A stretch of DNA of 44,817 nt from JAHHLP01 sp041609895 (lineage in GTDB: Bacteria > Bacteroidota > Rhodothermia > Rhodothermales > JABDKH01): NCBI GenBank assembly GCA_041609895.1, contig JBFIPX010000007.1, forward strand, positions 1 to 44,817. Direction: 5' to 3'. This document shows positions 15,601 to 23,754 of this stretch, in pieces; the first letter of the stretch is position 1; the number at the start of each line of letters is the position of its first letter. Position numbers and translations under genes: made by a program. The notes below the pieces were generated by a model. That model saw only the letters and a list, made by a program, of their open reading frames with translations. It searched no databases and had not been told where the DNA came from.

Positions 15601-17148
15601 CTAGAACGGCGCGTCGACAGGAGGGAGTGCTTGCGGGCCACCGTCGTCGTCACCGGGTTCGAGTTGCTGTGCCGGCCCCGCGTAGTACGTCGTGAGGTTT
15701 TCAAAGCGAGCGTGCTGATGTACGAAAGCGAGTCGCACATCGCCCACGGGACCGTTTCGTTGTTTGCCGATGATAATCTCTGCGAGGCCTTCCGTTGAGT
15801 TGCCGTGTTCGTCAACCGTGATGCCGTATCGCTCGGCGCGGTAAATGAAAGCAACCACGTCGGCGTCCTGCTCGATCGATCCGGATTCACGCAGGTCCGA
15901 CAACTGTGGTCTGCGATCGCCGCCGCGCGTTTCGACAGCACGACTAAGCTGTGAAAGCGCGATTACTGGCACGTTGATTTCTTTTGCCAGCGACTTGAGT
16001 GAACGGGAGATCTGGGCGATCTCCTGCTCGCGGTTGGCATTCCGGACGGCTGCGGTACCGTGCATCAGCTGGAGGTAATCGACTACCACGAGGCCGATGT
16101 CGTGCTCCGCCTTGAGCCGTCGGGCCTTGGCGCGAAGCTCCAGGATCGAGAGCCCCGGCGTGTCGTCGATGAAGACGGGAGCGGCCGAGAGTCGCCCTGC
16201 GGCGCGTGCGAGCTTAGGCCAGTCGTCGTCGCTGAGGCGCCCGGTTCGTGCTGCCTGGGCGTCGACGCGAGCCTCCGACGTGAGAAGACGTTGTGCGAGC
16301 TGTCCGGCGCTCATCTCCAGAGAAAAAATGGCTACGCCGATCGGCTCCTTGGGATGAAGGGCAGCGTTTCGACCCATGGCAAGTGCGAACGCCGTCTTGC
16401 CCATCGACGGGCGAGCCGCGACGATGATAAGGTCCGACTTCTGCCACCCTCCGGTCAGCGCGTCCAGCGCACGAAATCCGGTAGGAACGCCGGTGATCCC
16501 GCTCTCCCGCCCATGTATCGCCTCGAGATTCGACAGTGTCTCCTTGAGGACCTCATTCATCGACGTTGCCGCCCGCCGCAGCTGCGTGTCGGAGATCTTG
16601 AAGATGTCCGATTCCACCTGGTCGAGTAGTTCAAAGGCGTCGGCCGATGGGTCGTAGGCATCGCCCACGTGTTCGGTCATCGTCTCGATCAGCTTGCGAA
16701 GCAACGACTTTTCGGTGATGATGCGGGCGTGATATTCGACGTTTGCCGCTGAGGCCACGTGCTCAGTGAGCTCCGTGATGTAGGCGTCGCCGCCCACCTG
16801 TGTCAGCGATCCCTGCCTCCGGAGTTCCTGGCCGACGGTGATGATATCGGCCGGATCGCCGCGCTCGAACAGTGCGACGATGGCGTCGTAAATCCGCTGG
16901 TGTTGGCTGGCATAGAAGGCGTCCGGCGGAAGTATCTCGATGACCTTCGGGATAGCCTCCTTCTCGATCAGCATGGCGCCGAGGACGGCACGTTCAATTT
17001 CGACGGCCTGCGGAGGTATCCGACCGCCCCGTATCGGACTGGTCGAGACAGCCGTGCCGCCGTTCCTTGCCCGGCGGGGCGACGCAGCCATTACGGGCGG
17101 CGACTCTTCTTCGAGACGGATTCTGCCTTGGTCTTCGTGCTCAGCCAT
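15601..17148 (-). CDS. dnaB: Replicative DNA helicase DnaB
   Basis: A protein of 515 residues. A variable 40-residue N-terminal extension precedes the DnaB N-terminal helical domain (about 43-145), beginning IPPQAVEIERAVLGAML. The RecA-like helicase domain follows. Walker A is ARPSMGKT at about 245-252, Walker B is VVVDYLQLM near 355-363, and the DnaB-specific SQLSRAVETRG and LRESGSIEQDADVV segments follow. It unwinds DNA at the replication fork as a hexamer. Its start overlaps the end of the uracil-DNA glycosylase gene by eight bases, which suggests coupled translation of a repair and a replication enzyme. Confidence 0.97.
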   Translation of the reverse strand: MAEHEDQGRIRLEEESPPVMAASPRRARNGGTAVSTSPIRGGRIPPQAVEIERAVLGAMLIEKEAIPKVIEILPPDAFYASQHQRIYDAIVALFERGDPADIITVGQELRRQGSLTQVGGDAYITELTEHVASAANVEYHARIITEKSLLRKLIETMTEHVGDAYDPSADAFELLDQVESDIFKISDTQLRRAATSMNEVLKETLSNLEAIHGRESGITGVPTGFRALDALTGGWQKSDLIIVAARPSMGKTAFALAMGRNAALHPKEPIGVAIFSLEMSAGQLAQRLLTSEARVDAQAARTGRLSDDDWPKLARAAGRLSAAPVFIDDTPGLSILELRAKARRLKAEHDIGLVVVDYLQLMHGTAAVRNANREQEIAQISRSLKSLAKEINVPVIALSQLSRAVETRGGDRRPQLSDLRESGSIEQDADVVAFIYRAERYGITVDEHGNSTEGLAEIIIGKQRNGPVGDVRLAFVHQHARFENLTTYYAGPAQQLEPGDDDGGPQALPPVDAPF

Positions 17149-17977
17149 CGGCGCTTTGGGGGCGACTCGCGCCGTGGGTCAGCTTGTCGAACATGGCACG
17201 CAGTTTCTGGACATCCTCCCACGTGGGTCGCTTCCAATGCGGGTTGCGAAGCAGCGCTGCCGGGTGGTACGTCACCATAACGGGTAGGCCATGGTAGTCA
17301 TGAAACTTTCCGCGAAGCGACTTCAAAGATCCCTTGCGGCCGAGCAGTGAGTTTCCGGCCGTCTTGCCGACACAAAGAATGATTTTCGGCCGAATGATAG
17401 AAATCTGCTTGTAGAGGATCGGGATGTGGGCCTCGACTTCAGCGGGCAGAGGATCCCGGTTGTTGGGAGGCCGGCTCTTCAGGATGTTCGCTATGTAGAC
17501 GTCGCCTCTTGCGAATCCGATGGCCTCGAGGATCTGATTGAGAAGCTGTCCTGCGCGACCGACAAACGGCTCGCCCTGTCGGTCCTCATCGGCCCCCGGC
17601 GCCTCGCCGATGACCATCAGGTCAGCATCCGGGTCACCTACTCCGAAGACGGGGTTTAGGCGGGCTTCGTCAAGCGGTATCAAGACTGATTCTGCGACCC
17701 ATTTCTCGACCTCCGCCAACGAACGAAATGAATGAAGCGGTGAGTCCTCAGCAATGAGTTCTTCGAACCGTTCTGCAGCTGTAGCTACCGTAGATCGCAT
17801 ACCCGATGTTGGTGTCGCCTCTATCTTCGCAGACTCCGATTGCTTTGCCGGTGTCGGAGCAAGCACTCTTGATTTCGGGCTTTCCATAACCACATATGGG
17901 CCGCCGATCATGATCTCGTGCTCAATGGCGCTCCGAATCTCACGCAAAAAGGCGGGTGGTGGGTCAGTCTTGTCCAT
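17141..17977 (-). CDS. Family-4-like uracil-DNA glycosylase lacking Fe-S cysteines
   Basis: A protein of 278 residues from the ATG at 17977. A GTG at 18040 would add 21 residues. A poorly conserved N-terminal 100 residues precedes the glycosylase domain. Motif 1 is VIGEAPGADED (near 122-132), then GEPFVGRAGQLLN, NILKSRPPNNRDP and motif 2 YHPAALLRNP (near 237-246). These place it with the UDG family 4 group, which removes uracil from DNA. Family-4 enzymes normally hold a 4Fe-4S cluster with four cysteines, one of them in a KCRPP motif. Here that position is Ser (KSRPP), and the only Cys in the whole protein is in ILCVGKTA, so the cluster is almost certainly absent. The gene overlaps dnaB by eight bases. 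Confidence 0.87.
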   Translation of the reverse strand: MDKTDPPPAFLREIRSAIEHEIMIGGPYVVMESPKSRVLAPTPAKQSESAKIEATPTSGMRSTVATAAERFEELIAEDSPLHSFRSLAEVEKWVAESVLIPLDEARLNPVFGVGDPDADLMVIGEAPGADEDRQGEPFVGRAGQLLNQILEAIGFARGDVYIANILKSRPPNNRDPLPAEVEAHIPILYKQISIIRPKIILCVGKTAGNSLLGRKGSLKSLRGKFHDYHGLPVMVTYHPAALLRNPHWKRPTWEDVQKLRAMFDKLTHGASRPQSADG

Positions 17978-18086
17978 CAGTCTGCTCGGGCGTGAGCGCG
18001 CTTTGCGGGAGGACTCCCAAACTACCGTTCGGGCACGCACGACTCAACAACCTTCACCCAAGTCACACGTGAAGTTGCTCACAGGA

Positions 18087-18095
18087 TTATCCACA
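18087..18095 (+). promoter_or_regulatory. Perfect DnaA box (TTATCCACA) upstream of the glycosylase-dnaB pair
   Basis: TTATCCACA matches the strongest DnaA-box consensus. It lies about 110 bases upstream of the glycosylase ATG, which reads on the minus strand. CCACAC at 18091-18096 is mirrored by GTGTGG at 18109-18114, giving a small inverted repeat around it. It could let DnaA regulate the udg-dnaB transcript. A single nine-mer can also occur by chance. Confidence 0.45.
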
Positions 18096-18263
18096 CATTC
18101 GTTATCAAGTGTGGGTTAGCGTTGACGAACCGGACGGTGGAAATGCCAAGTGGGCGCAGTTCCATGTCTCTGGCCGAAGGCCGTCGCTTCCGACGGGTGG
18201 CGGCGAACACCTTTCTGAGTAATTGGCCTACGCCTGGATCAGTTCGCTGTTCTGCAACGGTAC

Positions 18264-19493
18264 CTATTCCGCAGAAGAGGCCTCCGCCGACATCATTGTC
18301 TCCACGCGCTGCAGAATCACCCGGCCGACGTCGAGCTTGGACATCTTTCCGAGCCTCTCTTCCGTCCCGTTGCGATACAGCAGCGTCACACGGTTGGTCT
18401 CGTGCCCGAAGGCTGCCCCCTCGTCCAGCGGATTGTTGAGGACGATCAGATCCAGATTCTTACTCTTGAGTTTCGCGCGGGCATTCGCAGGGCCATCCCT
18501 CGTTTCCAGTGCAAAACCTACCAGAACCTGACCCCTCCGACGGTTCTTGCCGAGTTGTTGCAGGATGTCGGTCGTCCTTCTAAGGCGCAGTTGCACCTCA
18601 TTGTCCGACTTCTTGAGCTTGTGGTCCGCAGGCTCAGCCGGCGTATAGTCGGCGACGGCCGCGGTCATGACGACTATGTCCGCATCTCGATGCTTGTCAA
18701 CGGCGGCAAACATCTCCTCGGCCGTGATCACGTCAACGCGCTTGACTCCTTGTGGTGTTTCGAGCCGGGTCGGCCCGGTCACGAGGATCGTTTCCGCGCC
18801 TTGGCTAGCTGCTGTCTCGGCGACTGCAAAACCCATTCGACCCGACGAGTGATTGGATATGAATCGAACCGGGTCGATGGGCTCACGCGTCGGGCCCGCG
18901 GTGACCAGCACCGTTCGTCCCGTAAGCGGCCCGTCCTCGCGGCCTTCCTCCAACTCCTGATCAACCCTGTCGACGATTGCTGCGGGGTCGGGCAGCCGTC
19001 CGTGGCCGATGAGTCCGCTCGCAAGCTCGCCGTGCTCGGGCTGCATGATCCGGTAACCGTAGCTCTCGAGGATCTCGAGGTTGCGCTGAGTCGCCGGATG
19101 GATGAACATGTCGTGGTCCATCGCCGGACAGACCAGCAGCGGGCACCTCGCTGCAAGCGCCGTCGCGGTCAGCATCGAGTCACTCATACCGTGAGCAAGC
19201 TTCGCGATGGTTTGGGCGGTCGCCGGGGCAATCACGAATAGGTCCGCCCAGAGTCCGAGGCTGACATGCTTGGTCCAGCTTCCGGATTCGTTGTCCGGAA
19301 AGATTTCGCTCAGGATCTCCCGCTCCGACAGCGTGCCCAGCGTCAGCGGAGTGATGAAGCGGCCAGCATCGGCGGTCATCAGTACCTGGACGTCAGCGCC
19401 GGCCTTCTTCAGCAGACGTGCGAGCTCCGCAGACTTGTAGGCCGCGATGCCGCCGGTGACGCCGAGGATGATATGCTTGCCAGTAAGGTTCAT
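18264..19493 (-). CDS. coaBC: Bifunctional phosphopantothenoylcysteine decarboxylase/phosphopantothenate-cysteine ligase
   Basis: A protein of 409 residues, the normal length. The N-terminal flavoprotein CoaC part (about 1-180) starts with GKHIILGVTGGIAAYKSAELARLL and has the CPAMDHDMFIHPATQRNLE segment of the PAMNxxM type. Here the usual Asn is Asp (PAMD). The C-terminal CoaB part (about 185-400) has TVLVTAGPTREPIDPVRF, SNHSSGRMG and MTAAVADYTP. Together the two halves ligate cysteine to phosphopantothenate and decarboxylate the product in coenzyme A synthesis. The gene follows gmk on the same strand after an 80-base gap. Confidence 0.95.
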   Translation of the reverse strand: MNLTGKHIILGVTGGIAAYKSAELARLLKKAGADVQVLMTADAGRFITPLTLGTLSEREILSEIFPDNESGSWTKHVSLGLWADLFVIAPATAQTIAKLAHGMSDSMLTATALAARCPLLVCPAMDHDMFIHPATQRNLEILESYGYRIMQPEHGELASGLIGHGRLPDPAAIVDRVDQELEEGREDGPLTGRTVLVTAGPTREPIDPVRFISNHSSGRMGFAVAETAASQGAETILVTGPTRLETPQGVKRVDVITAEEMFAAVDKHRDADIVVMTAAVADYTPAEPADHKLKKSDNEVQLRLRRTTDILQQLGKNRRRGQVLVGFALETRDGPANARAKLKSKNLDLIVLNNPLDEGAAFGHETNRVTLLYRNGTEERLGKMSKLDVGRVILQRVETMMSAEASSAE

Positions 19494-19573
19494 GACTAAC
19501 CTCTTGGAGAGAGCTCGCGATCAAGATTTCGACTTGCCGCCGCCGAGGATCCCAAGCCGCGACTCCAATCTCG

Positions 19574-20248
19574 CTACGTTGATTCCGGGTCCTGGCGAGT
19601 CTCTGTAGACGTTGTGCCAGCAGGGCTCTCAGACCCGCCTTCTGCTGCAGGTGCCTGCAGAAACGATCGGACAAGTTCGAGTGTTTCGTTAGCCGCGCGG
19701 TCCAAATCGTCGTTTATGACGACCGCGTCAAAGCGGTCGACGTACTTGATTTCATGGCGAGCTCTCTCCATCCGTTCCCGAAAGGAGTCGTCGTCCTCGC
19801 TTCCGCGCGTCCGCAGGCGCCTCTCCAGCTCCTCCATGGATGGCGGACTCACAAACACCACGAAACTTTCCTCGGGGTATGCTCGCTTCACATTCGCGGC
19901 GCCCTTGACCTCTACGTCCAAAAGAACGGGCCCCGTCTGTGCGCTGCGTTCTACCTCGGAACGGAGCGTGCCGTAAAAACGCGCGGGGTAGACCTCCTCA
20001 TATTCGAGCAGGTCTCCGGCTTGTTTGAGCCGATCGAACTCGGCCGTGGTTACGAAGTGATAGTCGACACCGTCGCGTTCGTGCGGCCTTTTCCTCCTGG
20101 TGGTTGCAGAGACGGAGAAGCTGAGTTCCGGTATCCACTCGAGGAGCCTCCGGGCAATGGAGGTCTTCCCGGAACCGCTCGGGGCCGTGAGAACGACTAT
20201 CTTGCGGCCGGTATCGGATGACTTATTGGACGTTCTCGACTTGCTCAC
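19574..20248 (-). CDS. gmk: Guanylate kinase
   Basis: A protein of 224 residues, slightly long because of a low-complexity Ser/Thr/Glu tail. The P-loop APSGSGKTS is near residues 22-30. The GMP-binding segment follows (SVSATTRRKRPHERDGVDYHFV), as do LLEYEEVYPARFYGT and LLDVEVKGAANVKR. It phosphorylates GMP to GDP in the cytoplasm. The start is GTG at 20248, inside the yicC coding end, with a 26-base overlap. No ATG lies between it and the P-loop. The yicC-gmk order is widespread in bacteria. Confidence 0.95.
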   Translation of the reverse strand: MSKSRTSNKSSDTGRKIVVLTAPSGSGKTSIARRLLEWIPELSFSVSATTRRKRPHERDGVDYHFVTTAEFDRLKQAGDLLEYEEVYPARFYGTLRSEVERSAQTGPVLLDVEVKGAANVKRAYPEESFVVFVSPPSMEELERRLRTRGSEDDDSFRERMERARHEIKYVDRFDAVVINDDLDRAANETLELVRSFLQAPAAEGGSESPAGTTSTETRQDPEST

Positions 20249-21104
20249 GGATTTTCTCGAGCTCTTCCTTCATGCTGACTACGATGTGCGCGAGCTCAGA
20301 GTCGTTTGATTTCGAGCCGATAGTATTGATTTCGCGGTTGATCTCCTGGGCGATGAAGTTGAGTTTTCGGCCGACTGGCTCGTCCGTCTGAAGCGCCTCG
20401 CGGAAAAGTTCGATGTGCGATGACAGGCGGACGGCTTCCTCGTTAACGTCAAGTTTGTCCGCGAGCAAGGCGATTTCAAACTCAAGGCGATCAGCGTCGA
20501 CGCGCTGGTCATCGATGAGTTCGGAGATGCGCTCCGTCAATCGCGTACGGGCGTCGGCGACGCGCTGAGGGGCCCGCTCATTCACGGCTGCGAGGTGCTC
20601 CTCGATCGCGTCAAGCCGCTTATGGAGGTCGGCTAGAAGAGACTCTCCCTCACGCAGTCGCATATCCGCCAACTCGCTGATCGCCGTCTCTGCCGCCGAC
20701 CGGACAAGAGGCCATTCCTGTTCCGGGTCAATTCCGGTCGACTCGTTGCGTTCGATCACTTCGGGAAAGCGAAGAAGATGGTCGAGCCGAACGGGAGTGT
20801 CGAGGTCGAGCTCTTCTGACAACGTTGCAAGGGCATCGCGATACATGATCGCGGCCGGCCGGTTCACATCTATCCGCGCGTCCATTCCGGACGCCTGGTC
20901 GATCTGGACGTGGACCGAGATGCGTCCTCGCGGGATGGACTTCTTGACGAGATTCTGGATCTCGATCTCGCGCTCAGAAATGCTTCGAGGTCCGCGTACC
21001 GAGACTTCACAAAAGCGGCTGTTGACCGACTTGATCTCGACTGTGACCGACAGTCGGTCGGATTCGAGGTTGCCGCGGCCGAAGCCGGTCATGCTTGATA
21101 TCAT
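20223..21104 (-). CDS. yicC: YicC family endoribonuclease-like protein
   Basis: A protein of 293 residues. The start at 21104 gives the family-typical MISSMTGFGRGNLE; the longer frame to 21233 would read into the tRNA region. The N-terminal YicC_N domain includes VEIKSVNSRFCEVSVRGP. The C-terminal DUF1732 domain ends with GRKLNFIAQEINREINTIGSKSND, the most conserved stretch of the family, and an acidic helix. YicC-like proteins have been linked to RNA turnover in E. coli. The long central helices suggest an oligomer. It overlaps gmk and is preceded by tRNA-Ser. Confidence 0.93.
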   Translation of the reverse strand: MISSMTGFGRGNLESDRLSVTVEIKSVNSRFCEVSVRGPRSISEREIEIQNLVKKSIPRGRISVHVQIDQASGMDARIDVNRPAAIMYRDALATLSEELDLDTPVRLDHLLRFPEVIERNESTGIDPEQEWPLVRSAAETAISELADMRLREGESLLADLHKRLDAIEEHLAAVNERAPQRVADARTRLTERISELIDDQRVDADRLEFEIALLADKLDVNEEAVRLSSHIELFREALQTDEPVGRKLNFIAQEINREINTIGSKSNDSELAHIVVSMKEELEKIREQVENVQ

Positions 21105-21184
21105 CTGGCGCTGAGACCCGTGAGGTTGAAGTGCAGGTCGATAGTCAGCGAGCCACCGGGGCCGAGCCCCGGCACTCGCAGAAT

Positions 21185-21274
<90 letters not shown>

Positions 21275-21345
21275 TGCGAAATTGAATATGGGCGATGCGT
21301 CCGAAATTTGCTGACAATATCCTGTTGAGATGGACGATCCGCTGA

Positions 21346-21915
21346 TCAGACTTCCATGATCTCCGCTTCCTTGCGGTCAAGGTATTCGTCGATCTTCTCA
21401 ACATGTTTGTCGGTGAGCTCCTGCAGCTTCTCCTCGGCCTCAAAGCGCATGTCTTCCTGCAGGTTTTCGGATTCCTGCGTGTTCTTGATGTCGTCCTTGG
21501 CGTGCCGACGGATGTTTCGGACCGCTATCTTCGCGTCTTCGCCACGCGCCCGGGCCGTCTTCACCAGGTCCTTTCGGCGCTCCTCTGAAAGGGGCGGCAC
21601 CGGGATTCTGATGACGCTCCCGTCGTTTGATGGATTGAATCCCATGTTGGCGGACATGATCGCTTTCTCGATCTCCTGCAGCGCCGAAGTATCCCAAGGC
21701 TGGATGACGATCAGGTCGGGCTGCGGCGCACCGACGCTCGCCATCTGATTGAGAGGCGTTTGTGTCCCGTAGTAATCGACTTTGACTTGCTCCAGCATCG
21801 CAGGAGAGGCACGCCCGGCGCGAATCGTGGTAAGTTCGCCGCGCAAGTGGTCGAGAGCCTTGTCCATGGTCTCCGAGGCGTCCTCAAGGATCAGCTTCAG
21901 ACTATCGTCAAGCAT
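21346..21915 (-). CDS. frr: Ribosome recycling factor
   Basis: A protein of 189 residues; the family length is about 185. The ATG at 21915 gives the correct start MLDDSLKLILEDASETMDKA; the open frame extends further but overlaps pyrH. The family motifs are visible: LRGELTTIRAGRASPAMLE, VDYYGTQTPLNQMASV, IQPWD and the final KHVEKIDEYLDRKEAEIMEV. It splits post-termination ribosomes together with EF-G. It follows pyrH by 26 bases, the usual tsf-pyrH-frr order. Confidence 0.97.
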   Translation of the reverse strand: MLDDSLKLILEDASETMDKALDHLRGELTTIRAGRASPAMLEQVKVDYYGTQTPLNQMASVGAPQPDLIVIQPWDTSALQEIEKAIMSANMGFNPSNDGSVIRIPVPPLSEERRKDLVKTARARGEDAKIAVRNIRRHAKDDIKNTQESENLQEDMRFEAEEKLQELTDKHVEKIDEYLDRKEAEIMEV

Positions 21916-21941
21916 ATTGTCAAAAAAGATGTTGTAATGGA

Positions 21942-22715
21942 TCAGGCTGTGGCGGCGTCGGCTCGTCCGGGCGGTTCGTCCGTCCAATGGACCAGCGTGC
22001 CTACGCTTTCGCCGCTGACTACGCGCTTCAGATTGCCCGGCACGTTCATGTTGAATACGATGATGGGCATGTCAGACTCGCGGCAGAGCGTAAACGCCGT
22101 CATGTCCATTACTTTAAGGTCTCTCGAGATGACCTCGTTCCCGTGTACCGTCTTGAATCGTTGCGCATTCGGGTCTTTTTCGGGGTCGGTCGTAAACACC
22201 CCATCGACGCGCGTACCCTTGAGGATGACGTCAGCGTCGATCTCGAGGGCGCGAAGAGCGGCGGCTGTGTCGGTGGTGAAGTAAGGATTGCCGGTTCCGG
22301 CACCGAAAATGACCACGCGCCGCTTCTCCAGATGCCGCATGGCGCGTCGGCGTATGAAGGGTTCGGCGATCTGTTCCATCTTGATGCTCGACTGCAGGCG
22401 CGTATAGACTCCGGCTTGCTCCAGGGCGTCCTGAAGCGCCATTGCGTTGATCATCGTGGCCAGCATGCCCATGTAGTCCGCGTGGGCCCGCGTCATACCG
22501 TTCGACGCGTTGTTGACTCCTCTGAAGATGTTGCCGCCACCGATCACGATCGCGACCTCGACGCCGGCATCAATTACGCTCTTGATCTCCCTGGCGTACT
22601 CGTTCAGGACCTCTTCATCGATTCCGAAGCTCTTCTCGCCCAGAAGGGCTTCGCCACTCAACTTCAGCAGGACTCTCTTATAGTGCAACGCGAGGCCTTT
22701 CCCCGTATCCGACAT
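21942..22715 (-). CDS. pyrH: UMP kinase
   Basis: A protein of 257 residues with the amino-acid-kinase fold. KRVLLKLSGEALLG is near the N-terminus, followed by AIVIGGGNIFRG, MGMLATMINAMALQDALE and GTGNPYFTTDTAAALRA. The KGTRVDGVFTTDPEKDP segment completes the match. It makes UDP from UMP and ATP and is normally hexameric and GTP-regulated. A short extra tail (TDEPPGRADAATA) follows the family end. Separated from tsf by a strong terminator, it probably has its own promoter and forms an operon with frr. Confidence 0.97.
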   Translation of the reverse strand: MSDTGKGLALHYKRVLLKLSGEALLGEKSFGIDEEVLNEYAREIKSVIDAGVEVAIVIGGGNIFRGVNNASNGMTRAHADYMGMLATMINAMALQDALEQAGVYTRLQSSIKMEQIAEPFIRRRAMRHLEKRRVVIFGAGTGNPYFTTDTAAALRALEIDADVILKGTRVDGVFTTDPEKDPNAQRFKTVHGNEVISRDLKVMDMTAFTLCRESDMPIIVFNMNVPGNLKRVVSGESVGTLVHWTDEPPGRADAATA

Positions 22716-22798
22716 GTTTCAACCGACGTGAAAATGCTGGCGAAAGCTAACGAGCGGGACCCTGCTTTGCAATTTGTCAGGCAGTCCCGCAAGCGCAC

Positions 22799-22830
22799 AA
22801 AAAAACAGGGCGCCGGATGCCGACGCCCTG
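22799..22830 (-). terminator. Strong intrinsic terminator after tsf
   Basis: Read on the minus strand, CAGGGCGTCG and CGGCGCCCTG form a 10 bp stem with one G-T wobble and a five-base loop. Seven T residues follow directly (plus-strand A at 22799-22805). It starts 23 bases after the tsf stop and should end the rplM-rpsI-rpsB-tsf transcript before pyrH. Confidence 0.9.
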
Positions 22831-22852
22831 CATGCGTTTGGTGCACAACTCA

Positions 22853-23683
22853 TCAGTCTCCGAGCGCGAAGCGGACGAAGCTGTTTACCTCGACACTCGT
22901 CTCCTTCAGCAGCTCGCCGACGCTCTTCGAGGAGTCCTTGACGAACGGCTGTTCTACGAGCACGTGGTCCTTGAAGTAACGCTCGAGTTTGCCCTGCGCA
23001 ATACGGTCCAGGATCTGGTCCGGCTTGCCTTCGTTGCGGGCAGCTTCGCGAGCGATCTCCATCTCCTTCTGCTGGACATCTTCGGGCACCTCGTCGCGAA
23101 CGGTCGCGACCGGGTTCAGTGCGGCGACCTGCATCGCGACGTCCCGGCCGACGTCATCGGTTTGACCGTCTCCGGCCACGTCTACGACAACGCCGAGTCG
23201 CGAGCCGGGATGAATGTACGAGACGGCTGTGCCCGCCTCGCTCGTGACAACCGCGAGCCGGCGAACGTCAATCTTCTCACCGATTTTGCCGGTCATGTCC
23301 GCCACGGCCTGCTCCACCGTTCGGCCATTAGGCAACTGGAGTCGTGAGAGCTCCTCGACGTCAGCGGGTAGACTGGCGAGCGTCAGATCCGCGATCTCGC
23401 CGGCGAAGTCCTGAAAATCCTCGTTGCGGGCTACGAAATCGGTCTCACAGTTCACCTCCACGAGAACGCTCGTCTTGCCGTCATCGGATGTCCGAGCGAC
23501 GATCACGCCTTCCTTTGTTTCGCGATCGGCGCGCTTGGCAGCAACCTTCTGCCCCTTCTTACGGAGCAGTTCGATGGCGGCGTCAAAATCGCCGTCCGTC
23601 TCCTCCAGGGCCTTCTTGCAGTCCATCATGCCGACCCCGGTGGTGTCCCGCAGTCGTTTTACGTCCTTCGCTGAAATAGCCAT
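22853..23683 (-). CDS. tsf: Elongation factor Ts
   Basis: A protein of 276 residues from the ATG at 23683 (MAISAKDVKRLRDTTG); a TTG five codons upstream is less likely. The UBA-like N-domain carries the signature TGVGMMDCKKALEETDGD. The core follows with EVNCETDFVARNEDF, IGEKIDVRRLAVV and HPGSRLGVVVDV. The C-terminal module contains VLVEQPFVKDSSKSVGELL. It recharges EF-Tu by releasing GDP. It follows rpsB by 71 bases, the usual order. Confidence 0.97.
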   Translation of the reverse strand: MAISAKDVKRLRDTTGVGMMDCKKALEETDGDFDAAIELLRKKGQKVAAKRADRETKEGVIVARTSDDGKTSVLVEVNCETDFVARNEDFQDFAGEIADLTLASLPADVEELSRLQLPNGRTVEQAVADMTGKIGEKIDVRRLAVVTSEAGTAVSYIHPGSRLGVVVDVAGDGQTDDVGRDVAMQVAALNPVATVRDEVPEDVQQKEMEIAREAARNEGKPDQILDRIAQGKLERYFKDHVLVEQPFVKDSSKSVGELLKETSVEVNSFVRFALGD

Positions 23684-23754
23684 TATCTTCGTGTTCAATC
23701 TGCTATACCTTGGTCTGGGTGGGAACCGGACTTTGGTTCCGTGACAAAAGGGTT

